Positions 35,340-45,195 of a stretch of DNA of 64,000 nt are shown here, piece after piece. The notes beneath the pieces were generated by a model that saw only the letters and a program-made list of their open reading frames with translations, searched no databases and was not told the DNA's origin. Every line of letters starts with the position of its first letter. The first letter of the stretch is position 1. The position numbers and the translations under genes were made by a program. Source of the DNA: Nostoc edaphicum CCNP1411 (GTDB lineage Bacteria > Cyanobacteriota > Cyanobacteriia > Cyanobacteriales > Nostocaceae). The stretch is from NCBI RefSeq assembly GCF_014023275.1, contig NZ_CP054698.1, positions 4,898,001-4,962,000 of the forward strand, read 5' to 3'.

Positions 35340-35671
35340 TGCTCTGATTTGATAGGTTCTGGTTCAACAGTGTTAGAAGATTTGGTAGAACGCCAAATCA
35401 AATACGCCGCTGCCCAAAGCGTAAAATTACCAACTAAGGTCATGGTAGCTTGAAGCGTTACCATCCATTCTAGAGATTCGGCGTTGTCGAAGTAATGCCA
35501 GGTACAGGCACACATAGCGCTGACTAAAGCTGGTAACATGGCAAGGGATAATCCCCACCAATTGCGGTTATTAGTCAGTTCGCCGTAAGTCCAGATTAAC
35601 CAAATGGCGACAATCCACTCAATAACGCTAGAAACATGAATAATCCAGGTGGGAATCGATAAGACGTGCAT
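35336..35671 (-). CDS. DUF2499 (Ycf49-like) membrane protein
   Basis: The 111-residue protein begins MHVLSIPTWIIHVSSVIEW and has three membrane helices with conserved MCACTWHYF and ATMTLVGNFTLWAAAYLIW. It fits the Ycf49-like DUF2499 family of cyanobacteria and plastids, whose role is not known but is likely thylakoid-related. It is the first gene of a two-gene operon with the DUF3593 gene. Confidence 0.88.
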   Translation of the reverse strand: MHVLSIPTWIIHVSSVIEWIVAIWLIWTYGELTNNRNWWGLSLAMLPALVSAMCACTWHYFDNAESLEWMVTLQATMTLVGNFTLWAAAYLIWRSTKSSNTVEPEPIKSEQ

Positions 35672-35689
35672 AAGAAAGTTAGGAGTTAG

Positions 35690-35731
35690 GAGTTGGGAGA
35701 GACGCGATTAATCGCGTACAGGAGTTAGAGG
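35690..35731. repeat. GAGACGCGATTAATCGCGT hairpin repeat
   Basis: The core ACGCGATTAATCGCGT is a perfect palindrome, flanked by GTTAGGAGTTGGGAG and ACAGGAGTTAG. A relative of this repeat (GACGCGATTCATCGCGTC) is translated inside the U32 peptidase gene near 52594. Confidence 0.7.
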
Positions 35732-35770
35732 TTGTTTGAAAAGTGTTTCGCTGTGACTTTAGGCACTTTT

Positions 35771-35848
35771 AGATCCCCCCTAACCCCCCTTAAAAAGGGG
35801 GGAACCGGAATCAAAGTCCCCCTTTTTAAGGGGGATTTAGGGGGATCT
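35771..35848. repeat. AGATCCCCC...GGGGGATCT inverted repeat element (78 bp)
   Basis: The arms AGATCCCCCCTAACCCCCC and GGGGGATTTAGGGGGATCT face each other around a centre GGAACCGGAATCAAAGTCC. A half copy (AAAAAGGGGGGTTAGGAGGG) is present near 37269-37290. It is non-coding and lies upstream of csaB. Confidence 0.75.
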
Positions 35849-36014
35849 AAAATTTTTGATATCGGTTAAGAGGACTTTTTAAACATCCTCTTAGGAATCC
35901 TTTTTATCTTCCTTTGTTACGAAGTTTGAAAATAAAAATTGTGAATTACTCTACTATTTATCTGTAACAAGTACAGATGTTTTGTATAAAAAAGTTGTTA
36001 ATCTAAAATCCAAA

Positions 36015-37061
36015 ATGGTCAAGATGCGGGCGTTATTGTCTGGGTATTACGGTAAAGGTAATGGTGGTGACGAAGCTTTATTGGCAACGCTTTTGCAAAT
36101 GTTACCATCTCACGTAACGCCTGTGGTGCTTTCTGGTAATCCAGAGGAAACCCGCGATCGCTACAATGTAGAAACCTGCGATCGCATGGCTCCTTTAGCT
36201 GTACTGCAAGCTTTACGCTCAAGTGATGCCTTGATTTGGGGCGGTGGCAGTCTTATTCAAGATGTTACCAGTACCATCAGCCCATTTTATTATGGGGGAC
36301 TGATGGCATTGGCGCAGAAAATGGGTTTGAAAACTGTTGCTTGGGCGCAGGGTATTGGCCCGTTACTGCGTCCGCAAACTCGTTGGTTGGCACGGCAAAC
36401 CTTTGGTAATTGTACCAAAATCAGTGTCCGCGATCGCGCCAGTGCGGCTTTATTATCTGATTGGCAGATTCCTTGTATCATAGCTCCTGACCCGGTTTGG
36501 GCGTTGGAATCTAAACCAGTTCCAGGACTTTGGGATTTACCAGCGCCGAGAGTTGCGGTAACGTTGCGATCGCATCCCCAACTTACAGAAACACGTTTAG
36601 CAAACTTAACTCGTGCTTTGGTTGACTTTCAAAAAGCTACGCAGGCTTTTATTTTATTACTGCCATTTCAAAAAAGTGAAGATTTAAGTATTGCCGAAGC
36701 TATTCAACCACATCTTAAAGATGTCAGCAAGATTTTATGTCTGGAAGATCCACAACTTTTAAAAGGTGTGTTTCGCGGTGTCGAAATGGCAATTGGGATG
36801 CGTTTGCACAGCTTAATTATGGCTGCATCTGTTGGTTGTCGCTGTTTTGCTCTTAGTTATGACCCCAAGGTAAATCGTCTTATGGAAGACTTGGAAATGC
36901 CTGGGTGGGATTTGGCGAGTTTACCCGATGACCCCAATTTAATTAGTCTGACTTGGATGGAGCACTATGCTAACGGTGATCCGTTATCACCAGAGCAAAT
37001 AAAATCTTTAGTAGATAGGGCATTAATACACCGCGAGTTATTGAGCCAAGCTTTTTTATGA
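36015..37061 (+). CDS. csaB: Polysaccharide pyruvyl transferase CsaB
   Basis: The protein (348 residues from the ATG at 36015; an in-frame non-ATG start exists at 35982) begins MVKMRALLSGYYGKGNGGDEA, followed by DALIWGGGSLIQD. The C-terminal part has FRGVEMAIGMRLHSLIMAA. This matches the CsaB pyruvyl transferase family, which adds a pyruvyl ketal to cell-wall polysaccharide so that S-layer proteins with SLH domains can bind. Cyanobacterial outer membranes carry SLH porins that depend on such pyruvylation. It is cytosolic and transcribed alone. Confidence 0.92.
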   Translation: MVKMRALLSGYYGKGNGGDEALLATLLQMLPSHVTPVVLSGNPEETRDRYNVETCDRMAPLAVLQALRSSDALIWGGGSLIQDVTSTISPFYYGGLMALAQKMGLKTVAWAQGIGPLLRPQTRWLARQTFGNCTKISVRDRASAALLSDWQIPCIIAPDPVWALESKPVPGLWDLPAPRVAVTLRSHPQLTETRLANLTRALVDFQKATQAFILLLPFQKSEDLSIAEAIQPHLKDVSKILCLEDPQLLKGVFRGVEMAIGMRLHSLIMAASVGCRCFALSYDPKVNRLMEDLEMPGWDLASLPDDPNLISLTWMEHYANGDPLSPEQIKSLVDRALIHRELLSQAFL

Positions 37062-37513
37062 GAAGGAGTCAGAAGACAGAATGGGCTACGCCCCGCTGCG
37101 CTAACAGAATTCAGAATACCCCATGCCTGAAGTCAGGGGTAACAATCGGAAAGAATTTAATATCACGCGCGTTTAAAATCGGGTGCTTTAAACCTCGATT
37201 CTCCATCCAGTCGGACAGAATCCATTCTGGATTCTGGCTCCTGAATTCTTCTTTGGTAATAATTAACTTAAAAAGGGGGGTTAGGAGGGATCTAAAAGTG
37301 CTTATAGTTATAGCGAAACACTTTTCAAACAACCTCTAACCTACCGAGCCAGCCTTCCCTATCTCTCCTAAAAGGAGCTACGGTGTATTCTCTTATAGTT
37401 GGAAGGGAGTAATTGTCAAAATTTTGTAAATTGATTATGAAAATACTTAAGTATCCTTTCTTACGAAAAACTTCAGGGATATTATGTAGAAGATACATAC
37501 ATAATTGTTGCTA
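37062..37513. other. Repeat-rich spacer
   Basis: It contains GGGCTACGCCCCGCTGCGCTAAC mini-repeat material split around 37083-37106, a GAATTCAGAATACC/ATTCTGGATTCTGG inverted arrangement (37107-37243), a half copy of the 35771-35848 repeat, and CTACGGTGTAT at 37378-37388, which matches the first 11 bases of the 213-bp MITE end. The open frames here are repeat-derived. Confidence 0.5.
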
Positions 37514-38995
37514 ATGATCAGCTTTGGCTTTTGGAACCTACTTATAATAACTGTTGTTGCTTTAGTTCTCAAAAATAATTGGCGATTAGATGATGAAAAA
37601 GTAGCCTGGAAAAATTCTTTATTTTTAAAATCCCCTGTAATCCAACGGTTGATGCAATTTTTTCGTCAACCAATTGTTAGCTTTCTGATCCAAGCAGGTG
37701 TTGTCTTAGTCGTTACAAGATTCCTTTGTTATACAGGTTGGCTAGTTTATTTACTAAATCAACCAGATCCACCCTTATGGGATTTTAAGTGGTTTTATGT
37801 AGCGAGTAAATTAGCTCATCAGCATTTGAGTCCCTTTAATGCCGAGATTTTTAATCGAAGTTTCTGTATCCTAACTAATGCGTGTGGCTTTATTCCACCC
37901 TTTGTCTATCCACCTAATATTATTCCTCTTATTTGGTTTGTCGGTTATTTTTCGAGTAGTACTGCATTTAGTATCTGGATTGGAATGCATGTATTAGCAA
38001 TCGGTTTGGCCTTATGGGGAGCTAATATCCTGCTGGAGTCTAAGTCGCTAGCTTTCAGAACTATTTGTACAATCTCGGTTGCATTGATTTATGGTTTAGT
38101 TCGCGATCTTCAAGTTGGTAATATTGCCATATTCGTTGCAGTTTTGATCTTATGGATGTTTATCTGGGCTAAAAAAAATCAGGATATTCCAGCAGGAATT
38201 TGCTTAGGTATTGCTGTTTGTAAACCAACATTAGCTGCATTATTCATTCTGTATTTTCTACTTAAAAGACGGTTCTCTTTAGTTTTTGTATCTGTTGTCA
38301 CAGGAACTGCTCTAGTATTTTTAGGTCTAGCCTTGACGGGCAATTCTTTGACACAATTCCTACCAGATGCATCTCGTGGATTTTCACTCTGGCTAAATGA
38401 TCCATCGAATAGTCCCTATCTTTCGATTAGTCGCATCGATTTGAAGGTGGTGGGCCCAAGATTATTTCCCAATAATCCATTCTTTGCCAAGCTATTTTCA
38501 GACTTAATTGTTCTGATACTTGTTGGTTTAGTGGGTTGGTATTGGTATTTGCAACAATCTCTCACAGCCTGGGCAAAGGAAATATACTTAGCAGAATTGG
38601 TACTAGTTTCTTGCTTGAGTATTGCCATTAACTATTCACAGCAAACTGGTTCTGTGATGTTAATACCGGCTGTGGTTTTTTTGCTAAATGATTTGCTGTA
38701 TCAAATTAGGCATTGTAAATTTTCTAGAACAAGAATGTCTGTTTGGTTAGCAGGAGTTTGCTGTCTAGCAGTGCAAACAGCGGTAATTCATGGCTGGCTT
38801 ATCGGCTCTCTAGCAAAGCACTGGAAGGTGAAAGCAGGGGAATTGCCATACATTATAAAAGTAACTATTTTCGCCCTACCGAGTTATGCCATTTTAGCAA
38901 TCACCGTCAGTATTTTAGTCTTAGCAATTAGCTCCCTGCGTCAAAAACCGATTCTGAAATTTCAACCTTTGAATCGGGTGTCAATTTACCGCTAA
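37514..38995 (+). CDS. Membrane glycosyltransferase, GT87-like (DUF2029)
   Basis: The protein of about 493 residues has around ten hydrophobic segments. The early periplasmic loop DPPLWDFKWFYVASKLAHQ contains the acidic residue expected of GT-C enzymes, followed by the family segment ICLGIAVCKPTLAALFILYFLL. Such proteins use polyprenyl-phosphate sugars to glycosylate glycans or lipids on the outer face of the membrane. The ATG at 37514 is preferred over a TTG at 37505. The last 68 bp overlap the convergent pgeF gene. Confidence 0.8.
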   Translation: MISFGFWNLLIITVVALVLKNNWRLDDEKVAWKNSLFLKSPVIQRLMQFFRQPIVSFLIQAGVVLVVTRFLCYTGWLVYLLNQPDPPLWDFKWFYVASKLAHQHLSPFNAEIFNRSFCILTNACGFIPPFVYPPNIIPLIWFVGYFSSSTAFSIWIGMHVLAIGLALWGANILLESKSLAFRTICTISVALIYGLVRDLQVGNIAIFVAVLILWMFIWAKKNQDIPAGICLGIAVCKPTLAALFILYFLLKRRFSLVFVSVVTGTALVFLGLALTGNSLTQFLPDASRGFSLWLNDPSNSPYLSISRIDLKVVGPRLFPNNPFFAKLFSDLIVLILVGLVGWYWYLQQSLTAWAKEIYLAELVLVSCLSIAINYSQQTGSVMLIPAVVFLLNDLLYQIRHCKFSRTRMSVWLAGVCCLAVQTAVIHGWLIGSLAKHWKVKAGELPYIIKVTIFALPSYAILAITVSILVLAISSLRQKPILKFQPLNRVSIYR

Positions 38996-39764
38996 CAATA
39001 CCTGACCATTGAACTTTTTTCTCTTTCTCTCGGCGGTAAGAAAAGAAATGCTCTGGAGTTTGGAAAGTACAATAAGGTGCGATCGCAATTTGTTCTGCAC
39101 TAATCCCCAAATTTTCCAGTTGTAAGGTATTCACTCGTCGGACATCCAGCCGTACCTTGCCAGGATTGGGGTCTTCTTGCAAAGGTGAATTTGGTAACTC
39201 ATATAATACAGTGATAATTTTTTCTTCGCTTTCGTGTGGTATAATGCTAGCCCCGATTTCCGCAGCCACTTCAATCGAGACTTGGTAAACCTCACCAGCG
39301 ATCGCGGGGCCCATCGCAATGCGTAAATCATCGAGTTTACTGCCTTGAGATTGTAGTCGAGCGATCGCTTGGGGGACAATCTTCTTGGCAGTTCCCCGCC
39401 AGCCTGCGTGTAATGCTGCCACTCGTCCAGTTTTCACATCCCCAATCAGCACGGGTGTACAATCTGCACTAGCAACCCAAACAGCTTGTAGAGGCTGCTC
39501 ACTCATTAAACCATCCGCCGACGCTAAATCCTCCTCAGCAGAGCTTAAGAAGCTTTCAACTTCTTGGGGGGTGAGAACAGTATTGCCATGAACCTGCTTT
39601 AAGCGATAGACTGATGCCTCTGGTTGCAATACTTCTGTGATAACTTGTGGCGATCGCGGCCAAAACTGCTGTGTAAAGAAGCCGTGATGCCAATGTTCCA
39701 GAATACTACAAGTTAGATAAGGCAGTCCTTCCCAATTGCGCCAGTGCCAAGTGTGCATCTTCAA
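38928..39764 (-). CDS. pgeF: Laccase-domain peptidoglycan editing factor PgeF
   Basis: The 278-residue protein has the family motifs VYRLKQVHGN, the copper/zinc site DCTPVLIGD and AALHAGWRGTAKKIV, and C-terminal PYCTFQTPEHFFSYRRE. PgeF-type proteins are oxidoreductases/amidohydrolases that help keep L-Ser out of peptidoglycan stem peptides; others were described as purine nucleoside phosphorylases. Its 3' end overlaps the 3' end of the convergent GT87 gene, which is unusual but supported by good C-terminal coding sequence in both frames. Confidence 0.92.
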   Translation of the reverse strand: MKMHTWHWRNWEGLPYLTCSILEHWHHGFFTQQFWPRSPQVITEVLQPEASVYRLKQVHGNTVLTPQEVESFLSSAEEDLASADGLMSEQPLQAVWVASADCTPVLIGDVKTGRVAALHAGWRGTAKKIVPQAIARLQSQGSKLDDLRIAMGPAIAGEVYQVSIEVAAEIGASIIPHESEEKIITVLYELPNSPLQEDPNPGKVRLDVRRVNTLQLENLGISAEQIAIAPYCTFQTPEHFFSYRREKEKKVQWSGIVSGKLTPDSKVEISESVFDAGS

Positions 39765-39835
39765 CCAAACCTAAACAGAAATCACTCATCAGCCAATCAA
39801 TGCTAACTTGAACAACGGAATTTGGGTTAACTGCT

Positions 39836-40654
39836 GTGGGATTTAATCTGCAAAACTTGGAAGCAGCCTTGCAAGCAGGGCGTCAGTATACATATTTACC
39901 ATTTTCCCTTCACTTTTTTGAAAGCGTCTCCTCAACTAACCAAACCCTCTGGGACTTACTCAACCAAGGGGCTATTTCAGGAACAGTAGTAATTGCAACT
40001 CAGCAATCCGCTGGGCGGGGACAATGGGGACGCCAGTGGATTTCTCCGGTTGGTGGATTATATGTTTCCGTGGGGATTTCTTTTGACCACAAAATAGAAG
40101 CTACTGACAGCTACCAGCTAACTTTCGCTAGTGCTTGGGGAATTGCGTCTCAATTGCGCCAATCCGGTATAGATGTTGGGATAAAATGGCCCAATGATTT
40201 AGTTTTAAATGGTCGCAAACTAGGCGGCATTTTGACAGAAACCAAAGTAAACAAAGGACAAATCACCCAAGCAGTAATTGGTGTTGGCATTAACTGGACA
40301 AACCCAGTACCAAAAACTGGAATTAATCTAGAATCGTGGCAAACATCCCAAGATTTCAGACCAATTTCTTGTCTGGAAATGCTAACCTCTATCGTCTTGC
40401 GGGGAATAGAATCCGGTATGGAGTGCCTTTGTCAAGAAGGAGTAAGCATACTCTTGTCTCGCTATTTAGACTTGCTTACAAATATGGGCGATCGGGTGTA
40501 TGTCAATAATCTTTCAGGTACAGTAGTTGGGGTAACTTCTCAAGGAAATTTACGAGTTGATTTAGAAACAGATGATACAAAGGAACTAATTACACCGGAA
40601 ATTTATATTGAACCCGGTACAATCAGTTTGGGGTACCATAAATCTTCCGTTTAA
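39836..40654 (+). CDS. birA: Biotin--[acetyl-CoA carboxylase] ligase
   Basis: The 272-residue protein has the catalytic domain only: SSTNQTLWDLL, the biotinyl-AMP loop GRGQWGRQW, KWPNDLVLNGRKLGGILTE, and the C-terminal SH3-like domain DRVYVNNLSGTVVGV. It makes biotinyl-5'-AMP and attaches biotin to the carboxyl carrier protein. There is no N-terminal winged helix, so it is not the repressor form. The start is GTG. It is divergent from pgeF, with about 70 bp between. Confidence 0.95.
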   Translation: MGFNLQNLEAALQAGRQYTYLPFSLHFFESVSSTNQTLWDLLNQGAISGTVVIATQQSAGRGQWGRQWISPVGGLYVSVGISFDHKIEATDSYQLTFASAWGIASQLRQSGIDVGIKWPNDLVLNGRKLGGILTETKVNKGQITQAVIGVGINWTNPVPKTGINLESWQTSQDFRPISCLEMLTSIVLRGIESGMECLCQEGVSILLSRYLDLLTNMGDRVYVNNLSGTVVGVTSQGNLRVDLETDDTKELITPEIYIEPGTISLGYHKSSV

Positions 40655-40744
40655 ATTTGAGGTTTGTTCAAAATTTCGCTCTTTGGGCAAGACAAACCAC
40701 TAGCATCATCTCTTTAGGCTAATTACACACAACTGAGAGAACAA

Positions 40745-42301
40745 ATGACGCAGCGCAATAATTCTGCCCCTCATCGTTTGCATTACTTATGGCAGCAAGG
40801 TTTAACGAAAAAACGTTTTGCCTCAACCCTACCAGCCCAGAGCCTCTGTTGGCTGAGTAGCGTTAGCCTCCTGGGCGGCGGCTTTGTGTTTGCCCAAACG
40901 GAAACACAAATAGACAACATCGTTCCCACTGTTGAAAGTTCCCAGCCAACAGCATTTACAAATCCAGTTAAAAAGCAGACTGTTGCGCCCCAAGCCGCGC
41001 CAGCACAACCGGAATTTTCCCAACGGCGAGCCAGACTCAAACAAAGATTACGCCAGCCAGAGGTTGCTCAATCAAAAGAGCCAGTTAGGCAGTCTACACC
41101 CAAAATTGAAGCTGCTGAACCTGTTGTGATTATCAGACAGTCAAAGCCCAAGGTAGAAGCCTCCCAGGTTACTCCTACAAGGGTGAGACAGGAAAAACCC
41201 AATACTCCTGCCCGCTCTTTACCTGAAAAACTCCCAGAAGTTGCTCAACCATCAAATAACTCGAACAATACTGTTAGGGCAACGGCGGGGAAAACCAAGG
41301 ATTATAATAACGCCTATATTGATCCTAATAGTTATGACAGTGGTGCAACAGGTACTTATCAAGCACCAAATTCTGTAATTCTCACAGAACGTTCCAGTGG
41401 TTGTCGAGCCATTTTGCCTTCAGGGCAAAGCGTATTAGGCAGCGTTTGCGCCAAAGTACCCCAAAGGAGTGTAGCTGATTCTAATGGTAAAATAGCACCT
41501 AATTGGCTCAAAAGAAGTCAAAATGCCCAATTAGCAAACGTTCCACCTGGGCGGCAAGTTGCAACTACTGGCAATACCAGCAGATGGCGTGCTGCTCAAA
41601 GTGGTTCTAGCGGTGTCACCAAGAGCGGATTTCGCCCTAATCGGTTTATCCCCACTCCCGGCGAATTCAGCCCCACAACAGTAAGTGCAACTCCCATCGC
41701 ACCCAGTGGCGGAACTTTACCACCACCAATGGCAGATGGCAATATTGCACCCCGCCCCAGCAACGTAGCTTACGACTTCTCACTAGCATCAGTATTGCCG
41801 CAAATCCCCTATACGGGAAGAGTTGCATATAGTGGTACGGGAATGATGTATCCCTTGTCTATTCCCGCTTCCATCACTTCTGTATTTGGTTGGCGAGTTC
41901 ATCCAATCACAGGTAATCAACGGTTCCATGCTGGTACAGACTTGGGTGCGCCCACGGGTACACCAGTTTTGGCCGCTGCTGCTGGTCAAGTGGAGACTGC
42001 TAACTGGTTGGGCGGTTATGGTTTAACCGTTACCCTGAATCATAAATCGGCTCAACAAACCCTCTACGGTCACATGTCAGAAATCTTTGTTCAACCCGGT
42101 CAGTGGGTAGAGCCTGGAACTGTCATCGGTCGAGTTGGCAGCACAGGCAACTCCACAGGCCCTCACCTGCACTTTGAAGTCCGTCATCTGTCACCAAATG
42201 GGTGGGTTGCTGTTGACCCAGGCGTGCAGTTACAAAGTGGCCTCAGTCAGTTAGTACTAGGCTTACAAACTACTCAGGTAAGCCAGAAACCAGGTAGCTA
42301 G
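40745..42301 (+). CDS. M23-family peptidase (murein hydrolase-like)
   Basis: The 518-residue exported protein has an N-terminal hydrophobic segment near residues 36-51 (signal peptide or anchor) and a long Pro/Gln/Ser-rich region (55-340). The C-terminal LytM domain (about 370-500) has the Zn ligands in RFHAGTDLG and HLHFEVRH. It probably cuts peptidoglycan crosslinks or activates amidases during division or growth. The long disordered linker may span the periplasm. It stands alone downstream of birA. Confidence 0.92.
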   Translation: MTQRNNSAPHRLHYLWQQGLTKKRFASTLPAQSLCWLSSVSLLGGGFVFAQTETQIDNIVPTVESSQPTAFTNPVKKQTVAPQAAPAQPEFSQRRARLKQRLRQPEVAQSKEPVRQSTPKIEAAEPVVIIRQSKPKVEASQVTPTRVRQEKPNTPARSLPEKLPEVAQPSNNSNNTVRATAGKTKDYNNAYIDPNSYDSGATGTYQAPNSVILTERSSGCRAILPSGQSVLGSVCAKVPQRSVADSNGKIAPNWLKRSQNAQLANVPPGRQVATTGNTSRWRAAQSGSSGVTKSGFRPNRFIPTPGEFSPTTVSATPIAPSGGTLPPPMADGNIAPRPSNVAYDFSLASVLPQIPYTGRVAYSGTGMMYPLSIPASITSVFGWRVHPITGNQRFHAGTDLGAPTGTPVLAAAAGQVETANWLGGYGLTVTLNHKSAQQTLYGHMSEIFVQPGQWVEPGTVIGRVGSTGNSTGPHLHFEVRHLSPNGWVAVDPGVQLQSGLSQLVLGLQTTQVSQKPGS

Positions 42302-42393
42302 AAGAAGCAGGGGGGCAGAGGGAGCAGGGGAAGCAGGGGAAGAATAACTAATGCTCCATTCCCCATTCCCCATGCCCAATGCCCCGTGCCCAA
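42302..42393. repeat. Heptamer repeats between the M23 and ribE genes
   Basis: GGGAGCAGGGGAAGCAGGGG units are followed by CCATTCCCCATTCCCCATG and CCCAATGCCCCGTGCCCAA. It lies between two convergent genes and could act as their shared terminator. Confidence 0.7.
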
Positions 42394-43074
42394 TTACAAA
42401 TACCCGTGTTCTGCTAAGAATGCGGGTGTAATGCTATCTATACTAGTTTCATCAGTAGCTATGGTGTTTGGGTTGCCAGAATAAAGGAATTTTTCCACGT
42501 ATTTGCCGAGAATATCCCCTTCTAGATTCACCAAACTCCCCGGAACCAAGTAGCGAAGATTTGTCTCGGCGTATGTGAGGGGAATTACAGCCACTTTGAA
42601 TTGGGATAGTTCTGGGTCATAAGCTGCTACTGTGAGGCTGATGCCATTGACGGCAATGCTACCTTTGGAGACAATGTAACGTGCGATCGCATCAGATGCA
42701 ATAAAGCTCATTTCCCAAGAACTAGCCGTTTGTTCTGCCACTAGCAATCGACCGATGCCATCTACATGACCCATCACAAAATGGCCGCCAACTTTGCCGC
42801 CTACCCTTAGCGACGCTTCCAAATTGACATATCTCTGTTGCGTTTGCTCGCCTCCCAAAGTCGTGCGGCGGAGAGTTTCTGGTGAAGCGGTGGCGATAAA
42901 CCCGTCTTTTAAAACTTTTTCTACTGTCAAGCAAACACCATCTACTGCAACGCTGTCACCATAAGCCAAATCTTGCATAATTACTTCACCCGAATGGCTG
43001 ACGCAAGTAATTTGCCAAGAATCGCCCCCTAAGGGTTCCATCTTTCCTAATGCTTGGATTAATCCTGTAAACAC
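42394..43074 (-). CDS. ribE: Riboflavin synthase alpha chain
   Basis: The 226-residue protein begins MFTGLIQALGKMEPL, the conserved N-terminus of riboflavin synthase, and has two lumazine-binding repeats: GDSVAVDGVCLTV with VGGHFVMGHVDG, then GSIAVNGISLTV. It dismutates two 6,7-dimethyl-8-ribityllumazines into riboflavin and a pyrimidine product. Length is normal. It is not linked to other rib genes here. Confidence 0.96.
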   Translation of the reverse strand: MFTGLIQALGKMEPLGGDSWQITCVSHSGEVIMQDLAYGDSVAVDGVCLTVEKVLKDGFIATASPETLRRTTLGGEQTQQRYVNLEASLRVGGKVGGHFVMGHVDGIGRLLVAEQTASSWEMSFIASDAIARYIVSKGSIAVNGISLTVAAYDPELSQFKVAVIPLTYAETNLRYLVPGSLVNLEGDILGKYVEKFLYSGNPNTIATDETSIDSITPAFLAEHGYL

Positions 43075-43414
43075 GGCTTTTTTGTCAAACTATCTCTATT
43101 TATTGCCTAAATTTGGCTGAAATCAATTGGTAATTGTCACATAAATCTCGAACATCCAAGTATATTTTCTGACTTTTTTTCGTATAGGGATATTAACACA
43201 TTAGCATCCTTCACAAGGCATACTTGGGTAAGAAGGTTATTGTCTAAGAAGACCAATTTGACTTACTCTGGTTTTCACCACAAGTTCGGAGTTTAATAGA
43301 AGCAATTATAGAGAACGAATGCTTATGTTTATTACTGTCGCCAAACCGCCCAAAAAGGGGTACTATTTGTTACACAGCATCCAAGGTTCTCAAAGCATTG
43401 TAGAGGCCTAGCCA
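43075..43414. other. Divergent spacer between ribE and the nuclease gene
   Basis: No repeat or open frame of note. It must hold the promoters of both divergent genes. Confidence 0.4.
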
Positions 43415-43912
43415 ATGATTGAAATGAAAGTCGCTGGCATAGCATTAGATGCCATAACCCGCAGCCCGATCGTCCTTTTGAAAGATTCTTCAGATCGGCG
43501 GGCTTTGCCAATTTACATCGGTCAGGAACAGGCTAGGGCAATTATGGGTGCACTGGAGAATCAGAAGCCTCCCAGACCCTTAACCCACGATCTGATTGTG
43601 AATATTCTAGAGACTTGGAACATGACTCTAGAAAAGGTAATTATTCATTCCCTGCAAAAGGATACATTTTATGCAGCTTTAATTGTCCAGCAAGGCGAAG
43701 TCAAAAAGGAAATTGACGCGCGTCCTAGCGATGCGATCGCCATTGCCCTCCGTACAAATACTCCCATTTGGGTAATGGAAGAAGTAATTGCCGATGCTTC
43801 TATCCCTGTTGACCGTGATGCCGATGAAGCTGAACAGCAAGCCTTCCGTGAATTTATTTCCAATCTCCGTCCTGAAGATTTGATTAAGCGCTTTGGTAAT
43901 GGCGACAGCTAG
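43415..43912 (+). CDS. Bifunctional nuclease family protein (DUF151)
   Basis: The 165-residue protein has the BFN domain: MIEMKVAGIALDAITRSPIVLL, LPIYIGQEQARAI, RPLTHDLI and the acidic ARPSDAIAIALRTN. Homologues in plants and archaea have RNase and DNase activity; the bacterial role is not settled. The C-terminal tail has RPEDLIKRFG. It is followed by heptamer repeats (GAGTGCTGAGTT type) at about 43914-43945. Confidence 0.92.
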   Translation: MIEMKVAGIALDAITRSPIVLLKDSSDRRALPIYIGQEQARAIMGALENQKPPRPLTHDLIVNILETWNMTLEKVIIHSLQKDTFYAALIVQQGEVKKEIDARPSDAIAIALRTNTPIWVMEEVIADASIPVDRDADEAEQQAFREFISNLRPEDLIKRFGNGDS

Positions 43913-44064
43913 GAAAGTGCTGAGTGCTGAGTTCTGAGTGCTGAGAAAGAATAGAGAATCTAGAGAATAAAATAATTTCTTTATTCTTTCTCTGTTCATT
44001 TCATTTTTGTAGAGACACTATTAATCGTATTTCTACTCCGCACTCACTACTCAGGAATCAATTT

Positions 44065-45195
44065 ATGCAATACCGACGCTTTGGGAAAACGAATCTGCGC
44101 CTCTCGGTTTTTTCTCTGGGAACAATGCGCTACTTGGCTGATTTTGAAAATGCTCACCAGACGATCGAACAAGCCTTAGCGCTAGGAATTAATCATTTAG
44201 AAACCGCCAGAGGTTACGGCAAAAGTGAGGAGTATCTTGGTAGGGCGCTAAAAGCTGGGTTGTCAGTACCCCGGACGAAGCTTCACATCACTACCAAAAT
44301 TTCAGCCACAGCAGATGTTGACACCATGCGTCGGTGCATCGACGAATCTCTAGAACGATTACAGCTAGATTATTTAGATTGCTTAGGCGTTCATGGCTTG
44401 AATACTTGGCAACATTTGGAGTGGGTACAAGCCAAAAATGGCTGTATGCAAGCTGTGGAAGAAGCTGTTGCTGATGGTCGAGTGCGACACGTTGGTTTTT
44501 CTACCCACGGACCACTAGAGGTAATTCAGGCAGCAATCAATACAGATTTATTTGAATTTGTCAATCTGCATTATTACTATTTTTTTCAACGGCACGCAGC
44601 AGCGATTCAACTAGCTGCCGAAAAGGATATGGGCATTTTCATTATTTCCCCTGCTGACAAGGGAGGACGCCTGTACACGCCACCCCAAATCTTAAAAGAC
44701 CTGTGTCAGCCGTATTCACCCCTAGAATTGAATTATCGATTTTTACTTGCTGATCACCGTATTACTACTTTGAGTATAGGGCCAGCAAACCCAGAAGAAT
44801 TAAGGGAACCTTTGCAAGTTGCTGACCATGATGGAGAGTTAACATCGGCAGAAATTTCTGCTTTTTGGCGTTTAGAAAATCACCAAAAACTTGCTTTGGA
44901 AACTGATAATTGTAGCCAGTGTTATGCTTGTTTGCCCTGTCCAGAAAATATCAATATTCCAGAGATATTGCGATTACGAAATCTCGCAGTGGCATACGAC
45001 ATGAAAGATTACGGGCAATATCGTTACGGAATGTTTGAAAATGCCGGTCATTGGTTCCCTGGAATGAAAGGCAACCGCTGTACAGAATGCGGTGACTGTT
45101 TGCCTCGGTGTCCAGAAAAGTTAGATATTCCAGCCTTATTGTCAGATACTCACCAACAATTAAGTGGGAAAGCAGGTAGGAGATTGTGGGGTTGA
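44065..45195 (+). CDS. Aldo/keto reductase with C-terminal iron-sulfur domain
   Basis: Residues 1-275 form the AKR barrel (MQYRRFGKTNLRLSVFSLGTM, with HLETARGYGKSEEYLG and LHITTKI). Residues 290-365 carry two cysteine clusters, CSQCYACLPCP and CTECGDCLPRCP, of the ferredoxin type. The first has spacing x2-x2-x2 rather than the usual x2-x2-x3, so only the second may hold a classic 4Fe-4S cluster. AKR-ferredoxin fusions are common in cyanobacteria and their substrates are unknown. Confidence 0.92.
   Translation: MQYRRFGKTNLRLSVFSLGTMRYLADFENAHQTIEQALALGINHLETARGYGKSEEYLGRALKAGLSVPRTKLHITTKISATADVDTMRRCIDESLERLQLDYLDCLGVHGLNTWQHLEWVQAKNGCMQAVEEAVADGRVRHVGFSTHGPLEVIQAAINTDLFEFVNLHYYYFFQRHAAAIQLAAEKDMGIFIISPADKGGRLYTPPQILKDLCQPYSPLELNYRFLLADHRITTLSIGPANPEELREPLQVADHDGELTSAEISAFWRLENHQKLALETDNCSQCYACLPCPENINIPEILRLRNLAVAYDMKDYGQYRYGMFENAGHWFPGMKGNRCTECGDCLPRCPEKLDIPALLSDTHQQLSGKAGRRLWG

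Noticed and set aside
37058..37339. 93-residue open frame downstream of csaB
   Set aside because: Composed of at least three repeat families; no protein-like conservation visible.
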